The position numbers were made by a program, and so were the translations under genes. Of a stretch of DNA of 64,000 nucleotides, positions 24,670 to 33,853 are shown piece by piece. Source of the stretch: Streptomyces bicolor (GTDB lineage: Bacteria > Actinomycetota > Actinomycetes > Streptomycetales > Streptomycetaceae); the NCBI RefSeq assembly GCF_000719285.1, contig NZ_JOFS01000004.1:1-64000 (forward strand), in the 5' to 3' direction. Below the pieces are notes generated by a model. That model saw only the letters and a program-made list of their open reading frames with translations, was not told the origin of the DNA and made no database searches. Every line of letters begins with the position of its first letter. Position 1 is the first letter of the stretch.

Positions 24670-24762
24670 ATGTCGACCCGTCACACCTCCTCTCGCGCCG
24701 CCATCGAGCTGGCGCTCATCGGTGTGACCGCCTTGTGCGTGGCCGACATCGACTGTCGCTGA
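24670..24762 (+). CDS. 30-residue cysteine-containing leader peptide, probably leaderless
   Basis: ATG at 24670 to TGA at 24760-24762. The peptide starts MSTRHTSSRAAIELALIG and ends VTALCVADIDCR, with Cys at 23 and 29. No ribosome site exists and the predicted transcription start coincides with the ATG, so the message is probably leaderless. The ending resembles the Ms4533A-type cysteine-responsive leader peptides described in mycobacteria, where stalling at Cys codons in sulfur shortage exposes the start of a transporter operon. That assignment is from memory. It precedes a peptide ABC transporter operon by 190 bases. Confidence 0.75.
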   Translation: MSTRHTSSRAAIELALIGVTALCVADIDCR

Positions 24763-24952
24763 CGCTCGCCCCTGGCGTTCGCGTCGCGATCTTCTTCCCT
24801 TGCCGTGACCTGCTGACGGGTTTCCCGATCCCGTGGCTCGTTCACGGGTTTCCGACGACCCGACGCCGGGGCTGACGTCTGCTCTTCTCCGTCTCACTCC
24901 GCGTCAATCCGTCTCGCTATTCGAGACTCATCATTTCGAGAGGTCGTCTCCG
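24763..24952 (+). promoter_or_regulatory. candidate attenuator between leader peptide and ABC operon
   Basis: Several competing pairings are visible. CCCGTG (24830-24835) can pair with CACGGG (24843-24848). GAGAC (24923-24927) can pair either with GTCTC at 24911-24915 or with GTCTC at 24946-24950. The second choice brackets the GAGAGG ribosome site at 24938-24943. This allows an on/off switch of ribosome access to the substrate-binding protein start. The pairings are short and unproved. Confidence 0.45.
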
Positions 24953-26671
24953 ATGCGTCAACCGTCCGTCATAGCGCGCCGCGTGGCCGCGGCATCCGTC
25001 AGCCTGGTCGTGGCAGCGGGCGCCGCCGCCTGCGGGCCTGAGGACAACGATGCCAAGGGCGCCGGCGTCGACTCCACGCCCCACAAGGGCGGCACGCTCA
25101 CGGTCCTGAACTCCGATCCGCAGCAGGACTTCGACCCCGCCCGCCTCTACACCTCAGGCGGTGGAAACGTTCCGTCCCTCGTCTTCCGCACCCTCACCAC
25201 CCGCAACCGTGAGGACGGCGAGGCCGGCGCCGAGGTCGTCCCCGACCTCGCGACCGACACCGGGCGCCCGAACAAGGACGCCACCGTGTGGACGTACACC
25301 CTCAAGGAGGGCCTCAAGTACGAGGACGGCACCCCGATCACCTCGGCCGACATCAAGTACGGCATCGAGCGCTCCTTCGCCCCCGAACTGTCCGGCGGCG
25401 CCCCGTACTTGAGGGACTGGCTGGTCGGTGCGGCCGACTACCAGGGCCCGTACAAGGACAAGAAGGGCCTGTTGGCCATCGAGACGCCGGACGCGCGGAC
25501 CATCGTCTTCCACCTGAACAAGCCCGAGGGCGAGTTCCCGTACCTCGCCACGCAGACGCAGTTCACGCCCGTGCCGAAGGACAAGGACACCGGCACCAAG
25601 TACGAGGAGCACCCGATCTCGTCGGGGCCGTACAAGGTCGTCGAGAACGAGAACGACGGCGAGCATCTCGTCCTGGAGCGCAACACGTACTGGTCCGCCT
25701 CGACGGACGCCGAGCGTAAGGCCTACCCCGACAAGATCGACGTACGATCCGGGCTCGACTCCTCCGTGATCAACCAGCGGCTGTCCTCGTCCCAGGGTGC
25801 GGATGCCGCCGCGGTCACCACGGACACCAACCTCGGGCCGGCCGAGCTGGCCAAGGTGACCGGTGACCAGGAGCTCGCCGCTCGTGTCGGTACCGGGCAC
25901 TTCGGCTACACCAACTACATCGCGTTCAACCCGACGATCAAGCCCTTCGACAACGTCAAGGTGCGGCAGGCGATCTCGTACGCCGTCGACCGGTCGTCCG
26001 TGGTCAACGCCGCCGGTGGTTCCGCGCTGGCCGAGCCCGCCACCACCTTCCTGCCGAACCAGAAGTCCTTCGGCTACACGCCGTACGACCACTTCCCGGC
26101 GGGCGCGAGCGGCGACCCGGCGAAGGCCAAGGAACTGCTGAAGGAGGCCGGTCACCCCAACGGGCTGACCGTCACCCTGACCCACTCCAACGCCAAGGAC
26201 TTCGAGACCAGCCCCGAGATCGCGACCGCGATCCAGGACGCGCTGAAGAAGGCCGGCATCACGGTCAAGCTGCAGGGTCTGGAGGAGAACGACTACTCCG
26301 ACAAGATCCACGACGTGCAGACCGAGCCCGGCTTCTTCCTCGCCCACTGGGGTGCCGACTGGCCCTCCGGCGGCCCCTTCCTCGCCCCGATCTTCGACGG
26401 ACGGCAGATCGTGAAGGACGGCGCGAACTTCAACACGGGCCTGCTCGACGACAAGTCGGTCAACGCGGAGATCGACGCGATCAACAAGTTGACCGATCTT
26501 GACGCCGCCGCCAAGCGGTGGGGCGCGCTGGACCAGAAGATCGGCGAGCAGGCGCTGACCGTGCCGCTCTTCCACCCGGTCTACAAGCGGCTGTACGGCA
26601 AGGACATCCGGAACGTCGTGATCAGTGACTGGACCGGCGTACTGGACATCTCCCAGGTCGCGGTGAAGTAG
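24953..26671 (+). CDS. peptide-type ABC transporter substrate-binding lipoprotein (SBP family 5)
   Basis: 572 residues. It has a type II signal peptide with lipobox-like GAAAC, then the family 5 solute-binding fold. Marks are GGTLTVLNSDPQQDFDPA, the central TSADIKYGIERSFAP, VRQAISYAVDRSSVV, and FFLAHWGADWPSGGPFL towards the end. The group binds oligopeptides, dipeptides, nickel-chelates or glutathione. The leader peptide upstream argues for a sulfur-containing ligand, which is inference. ATG 24953 is used because it yields the complete signal peptide; GAGAGG lies about 10 bases upstream. Four bases separate its stop from the next gene. Confidence 0.92.
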   Translation: MRQPSVIARRVAAASVSLVVAAGAAACGPEDNDAKGAGVDSTPHKGGTLTVLNSDPQQDFDPARLYTSGGGNVPSLVFRTLTTRNREDGEAGAEVVPDLATDTGRPNKDATVWTYTLKEGLKYEDGTPITSADIKYGIERSFAPELSGGAPYLRDWLVGAADYQGPYKDKKGLLAIETPDARTIVFHLNKPEGEFPYLATQTQFTPVPKDKDTGTKYEEHPISSGPYKVVENENDGEHLVLERNTYWSASTDAERKAYPDKIDVRSGLDSSVINQRLSSSQGADAAAVTTDTNLGPAELAKVTGDQELAARVGTGHFGYTNYIAFNPTIKPFDNVKVRQAISYAVDRSSVVNAAGGSALAEPATTFLPNQKSFGYTPYDHFPAGASGDPAKAKELLKEAGHPNGLTVTLTHSNAKDFETSPEIATAIQDALKKAGITVKLQGLEENDYSDKIHDVQTEPGFFLAHWGADWPSGGPFLAPIFDGRQIVKDGANFNTGLLDDKSVNAEIDAINKLTDLDAAAKRWGALDQKIGEQALTVPLFHPVYKRLYGKDIRNVVISDWTGVLDISQVAVK

Positions 26672-26675
26672 CGCC

Positions 26676-27662
26676 GTGACTGAGGCAGTTCTCGCCGCCG
26701 AGGCTCCCGGGGCGGCCGCTCCGGGGGCCTCGGGGGCCCGTCAGTTCTGGCGGCGGCTGCGGACGCAGCGCGCCACCCTCGTCGCGGCGGTCGTCGTCGC
26801 GCTGCTCGTCCTGGTCGCGCTCGCCGCGCCGCTGCTCACCGCGATCGAGGGCCAGGACCCGACCACGTATCACCCCTCTCTGGTGGACTCCGCGCGCGGG
26901 GGCGTGCCGATCGGATCCTTCGGCGGGATCAGCGGGGACCATTGGCTCGGCGTCGAACCACAGACCGGACGGGATCTGTTCGCGCGGCTGGTGTACGGCG
27001 CCCGGGTCTCCCTCGGGGTCGCGCTGGCCGCGACCGTCGTCCAGGTCGCCATCGGTGTCGTCGTGGGCGTCGCCGCCGCGCTCGGCAGACGCTGGGTCGA
27101 CCAGGTGCTGAGCCGGTTCACCGACGTCATCGTGGCCATGCCGCTGATGATCATGGCGTTGGCGCTGCTCGCGATCGTGCCGTCGAGCTTCCCGCGGCCC
27201 GTCCTGGTCGCCCTCGTGATCGGGCTGATCGCGTGGGGCAACATCGCGAAGATCGTGCGCGCGCAGGCGCTCACGCTCAAGGGACTCGACTACGTCGCCG
27301 CCGCCCGGCTCAGCGGCTGGGGCACCTGGCGGATCGCCCGCCGTGAGCTGCTCCCCGGCATCGCCGCGCCGGTCATCACCTACGCGGCGCTGCTCGTCCC
27401 GGCCAACATCGCCATCGAGGCCGCCCTGTCCTTCCTGGGCGTCGGTGTGAAGCCGCCGACGCCGTCCTGGGGGCAGATGCTCACCGCCGCCGACGTCTGG
27501 TACCAGGCAGCCCCGCAGTACCTGCTGCTGCCCGCCGGCGCGCTCTTCGTGACCGTCCTGGCCCTGACCGTCCTCGGCGACGGCGTCCGCACGGCCCTCG
27601 ACCCGCGCGCGGCGTCCCGGCTGCGGGTCGGGACGGGCCGCAAGAGGGAGGCCAGGGCATGA
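26676..27662 (+). CDS. ABC transporter permease, DppC/OppC type
   Basis: 328 residues. A variable Ala-rich N-terminus and a first membrane helix (LVAAVVVALLVLVALAAPLL) precede GVEPQTGRDLFARLVYGARVSL, the typical entry to the permease domain. The EAA loop reads GLDYVAAARLSGWGTWRIARREL and contacts the ATPase. Five or six helices in total. The GTG start lies 4 bases after the binding-protein stop. Its stop overlaps the next start (ATGA), so it is translationally coupled to the partner permease. Confidence 0.92.
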   Translation: MTEAVLAAEAPGAAAPGASGARQFWRRLRTQRATLVAAVVVALLVLVALAAPLLTAIEGQDPTTYHPSLVDSARGGVPIGSFGGISGDHWLGVEPQTGRDLFARLVYGARVSLGVALAATVVQVAIGVVVGVAAALGRRWVDQVLSRFTDVIVAMPLMIMALALLAIVPSSFPRPVLVALVIGLIAWGNIAKIVRAQALTLKGLDYVAAARLSGWGTWRIARRELLPGIAAPVITYAALLVPANIAIEAALSFLGVGVKPPTPSWGQMLTAADVWYQAAPQYLLLPAGALFVTVLALTVLGDGVRTALDPRAASRLRVGTGRKREARA

Positions 27663-28666
27663 GCGGCCTCGCCGGTCTCACCGGCTTCGCGCTGCGCCGG
27701 ACCGTCGGCGCCCTCGTCACCCTGCTCGCCATCTCGGTGATCGTCTACGTCGTCTTCTACGTCACCCCGGGCAACGTCGCCCAGATCACCTGCGGCCCGC
27801 GCTGCTCGCCGGCCCAGGTGCAGCAGGTCGCCGAGCAACTGCACCTGAACGACCCGCTGTACACCCGGTACTTGAACTTCCTTCAAGGCCTCGTCGCCGG
27901 TCAGGACTACTCGACCGGCACGTCCGTCCAGCACTGCTCGGCACCCTGCCTCGGGCTGTCGTACCAGAGCGACCAGCAGGTCACGGCGCTGATCCTGGCG
28001 AAGCTGCCGGTGAGTCTGTCGCTCGTGTTCGGCGCCATGGTGCTCTGGCTGATCCTCGGTGTCGGCACCGGCGTGCTCTCCGCATGGCGACGCGGACGCC
28101 TCACCGAGCGGCTGCTGACCGGCGTCACGCTCGTCGGCGTGGCCACGCCGGTCTTCGTCATCGGCCTCGTCCTGATGATCGTCGTCTGCGGGCAACTGCA
28201 ACTGCTGCCGTTCCCGCAGTACGTCGCCCTCACCGACGATCCCGAGCAGTGGGCGTGGAACCTGCTGCTGCCCTGGCTCTCGCTCGCCCTGATCGAAGCC
28301 GCCGCGTTCGCCCGGCTGACCCGGGCGGCGATGCTGGAGACGCTGGCCGAGGACCACATCCGCACCTTCCGGGCCTACGGCGTCGGCGAGCGGTCCGTCA
28401 TCGGGCGGCACGCGCTGCGCGGGGCCGTCGCGCCGGTCATCGCGCTCAACGCCAACAACTTCGGCGGTGCGGTCGGCGGTGCCGTGCTCACCGAGACGCT
28501 CTTCGGACTGCCCGGCATCGGGCAGGAACTGGTCCACGCCGTCAATGTGGTCGATCTTCCGGTCGTCGTCGGGATGGTCCTGGTCATCGGCTTCTTCGTG
28601 GTCCTCGCCAACGCCGTCGCGGACGTCCTGTACGCGGTGGCCGACCGACGGGTGGTGCTGGCATGA
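27659..28666 (+). CDS. ABC transporter permease, DppB/OppB type
   Basis: 335 residues with an N-terminal helix (RTVGALVTLLAISVIVYVVFYVTPG), a periplasmic-side loop with two Cys pairs (ITCGPRCSPAQ and QHCSAPCLGLSY) and the permease domain. Its EAA loop is LAEDHIRTFRAYGVGERSVIGRHALRGA. The extra Cys residues in the external loop are unusual for DppB. The order C-type then B-type permease is the reverse of the common dpp/opp order. ATGA overlaps join it to genes on both sides. Confidence 0.92.
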   Translation: MSGLAGLTGFALRRTVGALVTLLAISVIVYVVFYVTPGNVAQITCGPRCSPAQVQQVAEQLHLNDPLYTRYLNFLQGLVAGQDYSTGTSVQHCSAPCLGLSYQSDQQVTALILAKLPVSLSLVFGAMVLWLILGVGTGVLSAWRRGRLTERLLTGVTLVGVATPVFVIGLVLMIVVCGQLQLLPFPQYVALTDDPEQWAWNLLLPWLSLALIEAAAFARLTRAAMLETLAEDHIRTFRAYGVGERSVIGRHALRGAVAPVIALNANNFGGAVGGAVLTETLFGLPGIGQELVHAVNVVDLPVVVGMVLVIGFFVVLANAVADVLYAVADRRVVLA

Positions 28667-30297
28667 GCCTTGTGGAGGTCACTGGCCTGACGGTCGAGTT
28701 CGGGTCCCTGCGGGCCGTCGACGGGCTGTCGTTCCGGCTGGAGCGGGGCGCCGCCCTCGCGCTCGTCGGCGAGTCCGGCTCCGGAAAGTCCACCGTCGCC
28801 TCCGCCCTGCTCGGCCTGCACCGGGGCACGGGCGCGCGGGTCGGCGGTGCGATCGAGGTGGCCGGCGTGGACGTACAGGAGGCATCGGACGAGGAACTGC
28901 GGCGGCTGCGCGGCGCAAAGGCCGCGATGGTCTTCCAGGACCCGCTGTCGTCCCTCGACCCGTACTACGCGATCGGCGATCAGATAGCCGAGGTGTACCG
29001 CGCACACACGCGTGCCCCGCGACGAGCGGCACGCGCGCGTGCGGTGGAGGTGCTGGACCGCGTCGGCATTCCGGACGCGGTACGGCGGTCACGTTCCCGC
29101 CCGCACGAGTTCAGCGGCGGCATGCGGCAACGCGCCCTCATCGCCATGGCATTGGCCTGCGGACCCGACCTGCTGATCGCCGACGAGCCGACGACCGCGC
29201 TCGACGTGACCGTCCAGGCCCAGATCCTCGACCTCCTGCACACGCTCCGCGAGGAGACGGGCATGGGGCTCCTCCTCGTCACGCACGACGTCGGCGTGGC
29301 CGCCGAGAGCGTCGACGAGGTGCTCGTCATGCGGCACGGGCGCGCGGTCGAGCAGGGGCCGGTCGGCACGGTCCTGGGATCGCCCGCACAGCCGTACACG
29401 CGCGAACTGCTCGGCGCGGTCCCGCGCGTGGACGCACCGCGCGCTGTTGCGCAGGCGTCGGCGGAGGAGCTGGTGACGGGGGAGGAGTCGGTGACGGGGG
29501 AGGCGGAGGTTGTCCTGGAAGCGGCCGGCCTCCGCCGTGAATTCGGGCGTCGGAAGCGGGCGTTCACGGCCGTGGACGACGTGTCGCTGACGATCCACCG
29601 AGGCGAGACCCTCGGGATCGTCGGGGAGAGCGGCAGCGGCAAGACGACGCTCGGGCGCATGCTCGTCGGTCTCCTGGAGCCGACGGCGGGGGAGGTCCGC
29701 TACGACGGGCACGCGCGCGTGGGCGTGCGTCCGGCCGTCCAGATGGTCTTCCAGGACCCGGTCTCCTCGCTCAACCCCCGTCGCAGCGTGGGCGAGTCGA
29801 TCGCCGACCCGCTCCGCGCGCGGGGCGAGAAGGATGAAGAGCGCATCCGGGGGCGCGTGCGGGAGCTGCTGGAGCGCGTGGGGCTCGACGCGGCGCATTA
29901 CGACCGCTACCCGCACGAGTTCAGCGGAGGCCAGCGCCAGCGTGTGGGCATCGCGCGGGCGCTCGCGGCCGACCCGCGCCTCATCGTCTGCGACGAGCCC
30001 GTCTCCGCACTCGACGTCACCACGCAGGCCCAGGTGGTCGCCCTGCTCGGCGAGTTGCGGCGCGAACTCGGGCTCGCGCTCGTCTTCGTCGCGCACGACC
30101 TCGCCGTCGTGCGCCAGGTCAGCGACCGGGTCGCGGTGATGCGGAGCGGGCGGATCGTCGAGGAAGGGCCGGCCGACGAGGTCTACGACAACCCGCAAGA
30201 CCCGTACACCAAGCAGCTCCTGGCCGCCGTACCGGCACTCGACCCACGGATCGCGGCCCAGCGGCGGGCCGCGCGACGGGAGTTGGCCGTGGTGTGA
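28663..30297 (+). CDS. fused two-domain ABC transporter ATPase (DppD-DppF type)
   Basis: 544 residues with two complete nucleotide-binding domains. Domain 1 has Walker [10 protein letters not shown], signature FSGGMRQR and Walker [13 protein letters not shown]. Domain 2 has [17 protein letters not shown] and [12 protein letters not shown]. Peptide importers normally use two separate ATPases; here both are on one chain, with an Ala/Glu-rich linker rich in [13 protein letters not shown]. The C-terminal extension after each domain ([18 protein letters not shown]) is the oligopeptide-family type. The start overlaps the upstream permease stop (ATGA). Confidence 0.94.
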   Translation: MSLVEVTGLTVEFGSLRAVDGLSFRLERGAALALVGESGSGKSTVASALLGLHRGTGARVGGAIEVAGVDVQEASDEELRRLRGAKAAMVFQDPLSSLDPYYAIGDQIAEVYRAHTRAPRRAARARAVEVLDRVGIPDAVRRSRSRPHEFSGGMRQRALIAMALACGPDLLIADEPTTALDVTVQAQILDLLHTLREETGMGLLLVTHDVGVAAESVDEVLVMRHGRAVEQGPVGTVLGSPAQPYTRELLGAVPRVDAPRAVAQASAEELVTGEESVTGEAEVVLEAAGLRREFGRRKRAFTAVDDVSLTIHRGETLGIVGESGSGKTTLGRMLVGLLEPTAGEVRYDGHARVGVRPAVQMVFQDPVSSLNPRRSVGESIADPLRARGEKDEERIRGRVRELLERVGLDAAHYDRYPHEFSGGQRQRVGIARALAADPRLIVCDEPVSALDVTTQAQVVALLGELRRELGLALVFVAHDLAVVRQVSDRVAVMRSGRIVEEGPADEVYDNPQDPYTKQLLAAVPALDPRIAAQRRAARRELAVV

Positions 30298-30501
30298 GCG
30301 CCTCGGTCGTGACGATCCGTGCGCGTTTGGTCTCCTAGCGCGACGGAACGCGACCCGCACGGGAAAGTTACGACCGTTCACCCCTTTTGGTGGCGCGATG
30401 GACAACCGTCCGTCGCGCCACCGCCTTGTCCGCATACGTTCGTCCCGCTGCGAGCCGCCGGGGGAACGGCGGCTCCCCTTAGGGAGATCGGGGGTGTACT
30501 C
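30298..30501. promoter_or_regulatory. hairpin-rich gap before the polysaccharide locus
   Basis: Two strong structures. GGTGGCGCGA (30389-30398) and TCGCGCCACC (30413-30422) form a 10-bp stem with an inner GGAC/GTCC stem and an AACC loop. GAGCCGCCG (30452-30460) and CGGCGGCTC (30467-30475) form a 9-bp stem 26 bases before the glycosyltransferase GTG. The first may end the ABC operon; the second lies in the leader of the next gene. No clear promoter boxes were seen. Confidence 0.5.
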
Positions 30502-32211
30502 GTGCACATCGGACTGATTGCGGAGGGTGGCTATCCGTTTGTGAGCGGTGACGCCGGCCTCTGGTGCGACCGGCTCGTGCGCGGGCTCGGACAGCACGAG
30601 TTCGACATCTACGCGCTCAGCCGCAGCGAGCGGCAGGAGACCGAGGGCTGGGTTCCGCTGCCGCCGCAGGTCAACCGGGTGCGTACGGCACCGCTGTGGA
30701 CGGTCGAGGACGACGGGATGGGGTACGGGCGCCGTGCGCGCCGGCGGTTCACCGAGTGCTACGGCGAGTTGGTGGCCGTGCTCTGCGCGGGCAGTGCCAT
30801 AGACGGTGCCGGCCCATCCGAGGACCCGTCCGCCACTGAGGCGGACCGTTTCGGCAACGCGCTGTACGGGCTCGCCGAACTCGCCCGCGACGCGGGCGGA
30901 CTGGTGGGAGCGCTCCGCTCCGAAGCCGCCGTACGCGCCCTGGAGCGCGCCTGCCGAGCGCGCGGTGCGACGAGCGCGGCGCGCGAGGCGCGCGTACCCG
31001 ATCTGCTGGCCGTCGCCGCGCATCTGGAACGCGCCCTGCGCCCCCTCTCGCTCGACTGGTACGAGGACGACGGCCTGGGCTCGGTCGACCTGTGCCACGC
31101 CACCTCCGGCGGCACCGCGGCCCTGCCCGGTCTGCTCGCCCACCACTTCTGCGACGTACCGCTGCTGCTGACCGAGTACGGCGTCCGGCTGCGCACCCAC
31201 TACCTGGCCGCCACCGAGTCCTCGCCCGCCGTACGCGCCCTGCTCGCCGCCTTCCACGGCAGGCTCGCCGCCGAGACCTACACCCGGGCCACCCTCATCA
31301 CCCCCGGCAACAGCCACGCCCGCCGCTGGCAGGAGCGCTGCGGCGCCGACCGCGAGAAGCTCCGCACGGTCTATCCCGGCATGGACGCCGCCCGCTTCGC
31401 GGAGGTAGGTGAGGCCCCGGACTGCGCGGACCCGGACACCCTCGTCTGGGTCGGCCGGGTCGAACCCGCCAAGGACCTGGTGTCGCTGCTGCACGCCTTC
31501 GCGGAGGTCCGCAAGGAGGAGCCGAAGGCCCGCCTGCGCATCGTCGGCACCCCCTCGGGTCCCGAGGGCGCCGCCTACCTCGGCCACTGCAAGGCGCTGG
31601 CCGTACAGCTCTTCCCCGACGAGGCGGAGGGCCCGCACACGGTCGGCGACAACCCCGTCTCCTTCGAGGAGATCGGCGGCCCGGAGATCCCGGCCCTCGC
31701 GGACGCATACGCCTCGGGTGCCGTGACCGTCCTGTCCAGCGTCGTCGAGGGCTTCCCCATCGGCCTGGTCGAGGCCATGCTCTGCGGCCGCGCGACCGTG
31801 TCCACCGACGTGGGCGCGGTGGTCGAGGTCATCGGCGGCACCGGTCTCGTCGTACCGCCGCGCAATCCGCGAGCGCTCGCGGAGGCCTGCGTGGCCCTGC
31901 TGCGCGACCCCGAGCGCCGTGAACGCCTGGGCGCCGCCGCACGCGCGCGTGCGCTCGAACTGTTCACCGTCGAGCAGAACGTCGCGGCATTTCACGGCAT
32001 TTACCTGGAGATCGTCTCGCGCACACCGGTCCGCCGAGTCGTCCTCGACGAGGCCGGTGCCCCCTTGCCCTTCGCCGTCCCCGCCGAGGCCCACGTGCCC
32101 GGCCGCTGGACCGGACGAACCGCGCGCGTGGTCGCCCGCGGCGGCCCGGCCCGCCCGACCGAAGCCCCCGTACGGGCCACCTCGCTGCCCGCGACGGAGG
32201 GAGCGCGATGA
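30502..32211 (+). CDS. GT4 glycosyltransferase with DUF3492 N-terminus (PelF-like)
   Basis: 569 residues. The N-terminus IGLIAEGGYPFV, GLWCDRLVRGL and FDIYALS is the DUF3492 pattern found in PelF-type glycosyltransferases. The C-terminal half is a GT-B GT4 domain: VGRVEPAKDLVSLLHAFAEV, LRIVGTPSG, then SSVVEGFPIGLVEAMLCGRATVSTDVGAVVEVI in outline, which holds the E-x7-E nucleotide-sugar site. It is cytoplasmic and would use a UDP-sugar. The GTG at 30502 is chosen because it begins exactly at HIGLIAEGG and GGGGG lies 7 bases before; the frame is open to 30319. Its stop overlaps the start of the membrane-protein gene. Confidence 0.88.
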   Translation: MHIGLIAEGGYPFVSGDAGLWCDRLVRGLGQHEFDIYALSRSERQETEGWVPLPPQVNRVRTAPLWTVEDDGMGYGRRARRRFTECYGELVAVLCAGSAIDGAGPSEDPSATEADRFGNALYGLAELARDAGGLVGALRSEAAVRALERACRARGATSAAREARVPDLLAVAAHLERALRPLSLDWYEDDGLGSVDLCHATSGGTAALPGLLAHHFCDVPLLLTEYGVRLRTHYLAATESSPAVRALLAAFHGRLAAETYTRATLITPGNSHARRWQERCGADREKLRTVYPGMDAARFAEVGEAPDCADPDTLVWVGRVEPAKDLVSLLHAFAEVRKEEPKARLRIVGTPSGPEGAAYLGHCKALAVQLFPDEAEGPHTVGDNPVSFEEIGGPEIPALADAYASGAVTVLSSVVEGFPIGLVEAMLCGRATVSTDVGAVVEVIGGTGLVVPPRNPRALAEACVALLRDPERRERLGAAARARALELFTVEQNVAAFHGIYLEIVSRTPVRRVVLDEAGAPLPFAVPAEAHVPGRWTGRTARVVARGGPARPTEAPVRATSLPATEGAR

Positions 32212-33602
32212 GCGGCCTCGGAGGACTGGACCGCCCAGGAGCTCCAGCCGGCCCTGGCGCATGGGACGAACGACGGCAGGAGTGGCCCGAGGCAGAGCCG
32301 CACCCGCGCGAGAGCGGAGCCGGCGCGCCCGGCACCGCCGCCGGAGCCGATGAGCTTTCGGCCCGTGTCGATGGGGTTGTCGATGGGGTTGGTGAGTCGT
32401 CGGTCTCCTCGGCTCGTGTCGGCGGGGCTGGCGAGTCCTCAACCCGCGTCGGTGGGGCCGACAAGCCCTGCACCCCCGCCAGGGAACCAACCGCCGTCGG
32501 CCCTCGACCGGCCTCCCCCCGCCGTACCGGCGCCGACCCCGTGAAGGCGCTGATGCACCGCCACCGCGACCTGTGCGAGCGCGCGGTGGACCCCCTGGAG
32601 ATCGCCGCCGGTCTGGAAGCCCACGGCGTCACCGACCGCACCGCCGCGCGTTTCCTGCACCGGGACGTCTTCTCCCTGGCGGAGGAGATCTACGCCAGGG
32701 TGCCCCGGGATTCCGAGAAACCGCCCGGCGGCCCGCTCCTGACCACTCCCCGCGCCCGTGCCGACTGGCTTCTCCTCACCCTCCTCCCCGGAGCCCTCTG
32801 CGCGGCGGTCGTGACCGCCCTGCATCTCACCCACGGCCAGTCCCGGGTGATCGCGGCCGCGGCGGGAGCCCTGGCCGTGGCCCTCGCCCTGCGTGCGGCC
32901 CTGGCCCGCGGCCCGCTCGCCACCACGGACCGCACGAACCCGACCGCCACCCGGACCTCCTGGCTCATCGCCTACGCCCTTCTCGGCGACGGACTCCTCC
33001 GGGCAGCCATGACCGGAGGCCCCGACACCCTCCCCACCGGCACCGCCGACGGCCCCTGGCCCTTCACCACCGCACCCGTCCTGGCCCTCACGCTCTCCTG
33101 CGCACCGGCGGCCTGGTGCGCCCACCTCCTCGCCGTACGGGCCCGCCGCAAACTGTCCGCCAGCCGGGGCCTGGCGGAGTTCGCCACCTCCGTGAAGCCC
33201 CTGCTCCTGGGCACCTTCGTTCTCTACCTCGGCGCCCTGACGGCCCTGCTGACCCTGACCACCACCGCACTGGACGAGCCGGCCGCCTACCCCCAGACCC
33301 TCACCCTGGGCGCGCTGCTCCTCCTCGCCCGCCTCCTCACCACCCACGGGTTCACCCACGCCCCCGCGCTCGTCCTCACGGCCACAGCCTCAGCCGAGGC
33401 GACAGCCCTGGTCACGCTCTTCGCAGCCCGCCTCCCCGGCTGCGCCTGGCTGGCAACGCCCGTACAGGCCCTGATCGACACCTGGGGGCCGGCCGCCGTC
33501 CCCACCCTCGCCTGCGGCGCGGGCGCGCTGACCCTCCTGCTCCACGCCACCCGCACCCTCACCAGGGCGTCGGCGCACGCGACGCGGGACCAGCCATGGT
33601 GA
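32208..33602 (+). CDS. polytopic membrane protein of the glycosyltransferase operon
   Basis: 464 residues. The first 110 are low-complexity (Gly/Ser/Val repeats such as SARVGGAGESSTRVGGADK). A short helical domain follows (RHRDLCERAVDPLEIAAGLEAHGVTDRTAARFLHRDVF in outline). Then come about eight to nine hydrophobic segments from residue 180 to the end. I cannot assign a family. Size and place (next to a PelF-like enzyme) recall the PelG partner of PelF, but I see no sequence support for that. ATGA overlap with the upstream gene makes joint function likely. Confidence 0.82.
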   Translation: MSGLGGLDRPGAPAGPGAWDERRQEWPEAEPHPRESGAGAPGTAAGADELSARVDGVVDGVGESSVSSARVGGAGESSTRVGGADKPCTPAREPTAVGPRPASPRRTGADPVKALMHRHRDLCERAVDPLEIAAGLEAHGVTDRTAARFLHRDVFSLAEEIYARVPRDSEKPPGGPLLTTPRARADWLLLTLLPGALCAAVVTALHLTHGQSRVIAAAAGALAVALALRAALARGPLATTDRTNPTATRTSWLIAYALLGDGLLRAAMTGGPDTLPTGTADGPWPFTTAPVLALTLSCAPAAWCAHLLAVRARRKLSASRGLAEFATSVKPLLLGTFVLYLGALTALLTLTTTALDEPAAYPQTLTLGALLLLARLLTTHGFTHAPALVLTATASAEATALVTLFAARLPGCAWLATPVQALIDTWGPAAVPTLACGAGALTLLLHATRTLTRASAHATRDQPW

Positions 33603-33802
33603 CGCGCCGCCAAGTCGCCCCACCGGGCCGCGACCCACAACGCGCCGTCAGGCGCTGCGCGCATCTCCACTCGGTGTCACGGACCGCAGCGGGCCTACGC
33701 GCCCACATACCCGCAGAAGCCCCCTTTCTGAAGTCCGCCCGTCTTGCAGTACGCCTTTCTTGAAAGTCCCCCTCCCTGAAGCCTTTTGAAGGAGACCCCC
33801 AA

Positions 33803-33853
33803 ATGATCACCTCCCGACCCGACCACCCCTCGGCAACGGGAGCCGCCCGATGA
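33803..33853 (+). CDS. putative 16-codon ORF coupled to the epimerase gene
   Basis: ATG 33803 to TGA 33851-33853 encodes MITSRPDHPSATGAAR. GAAGGAG lies about 8 bases upstream, and the stop overlaps the epimerase ATG as ATGA. The layout suggests coupled translation. The epimerase also has its own GGGAG, so the short ORF could be dispensable. The preceding 200 bases hold no other gene. Confidence 0.4.
   Translation: MITSRPDHPSATGAAR

Noticed and set aside
29089..32490. Minus-strand open frame of more than 1100 codons opposite the ABC ATPase and glycosyltransferase
   Set aside because: Shadow of genes with clear motifs; composition is His/Arg/Gly-rich without any family feature.
32208..33602. 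Calling the membrane protein PelG
   Set aside because: Position and size fit but I see no sequence motif shared with PelG; left as unknown.
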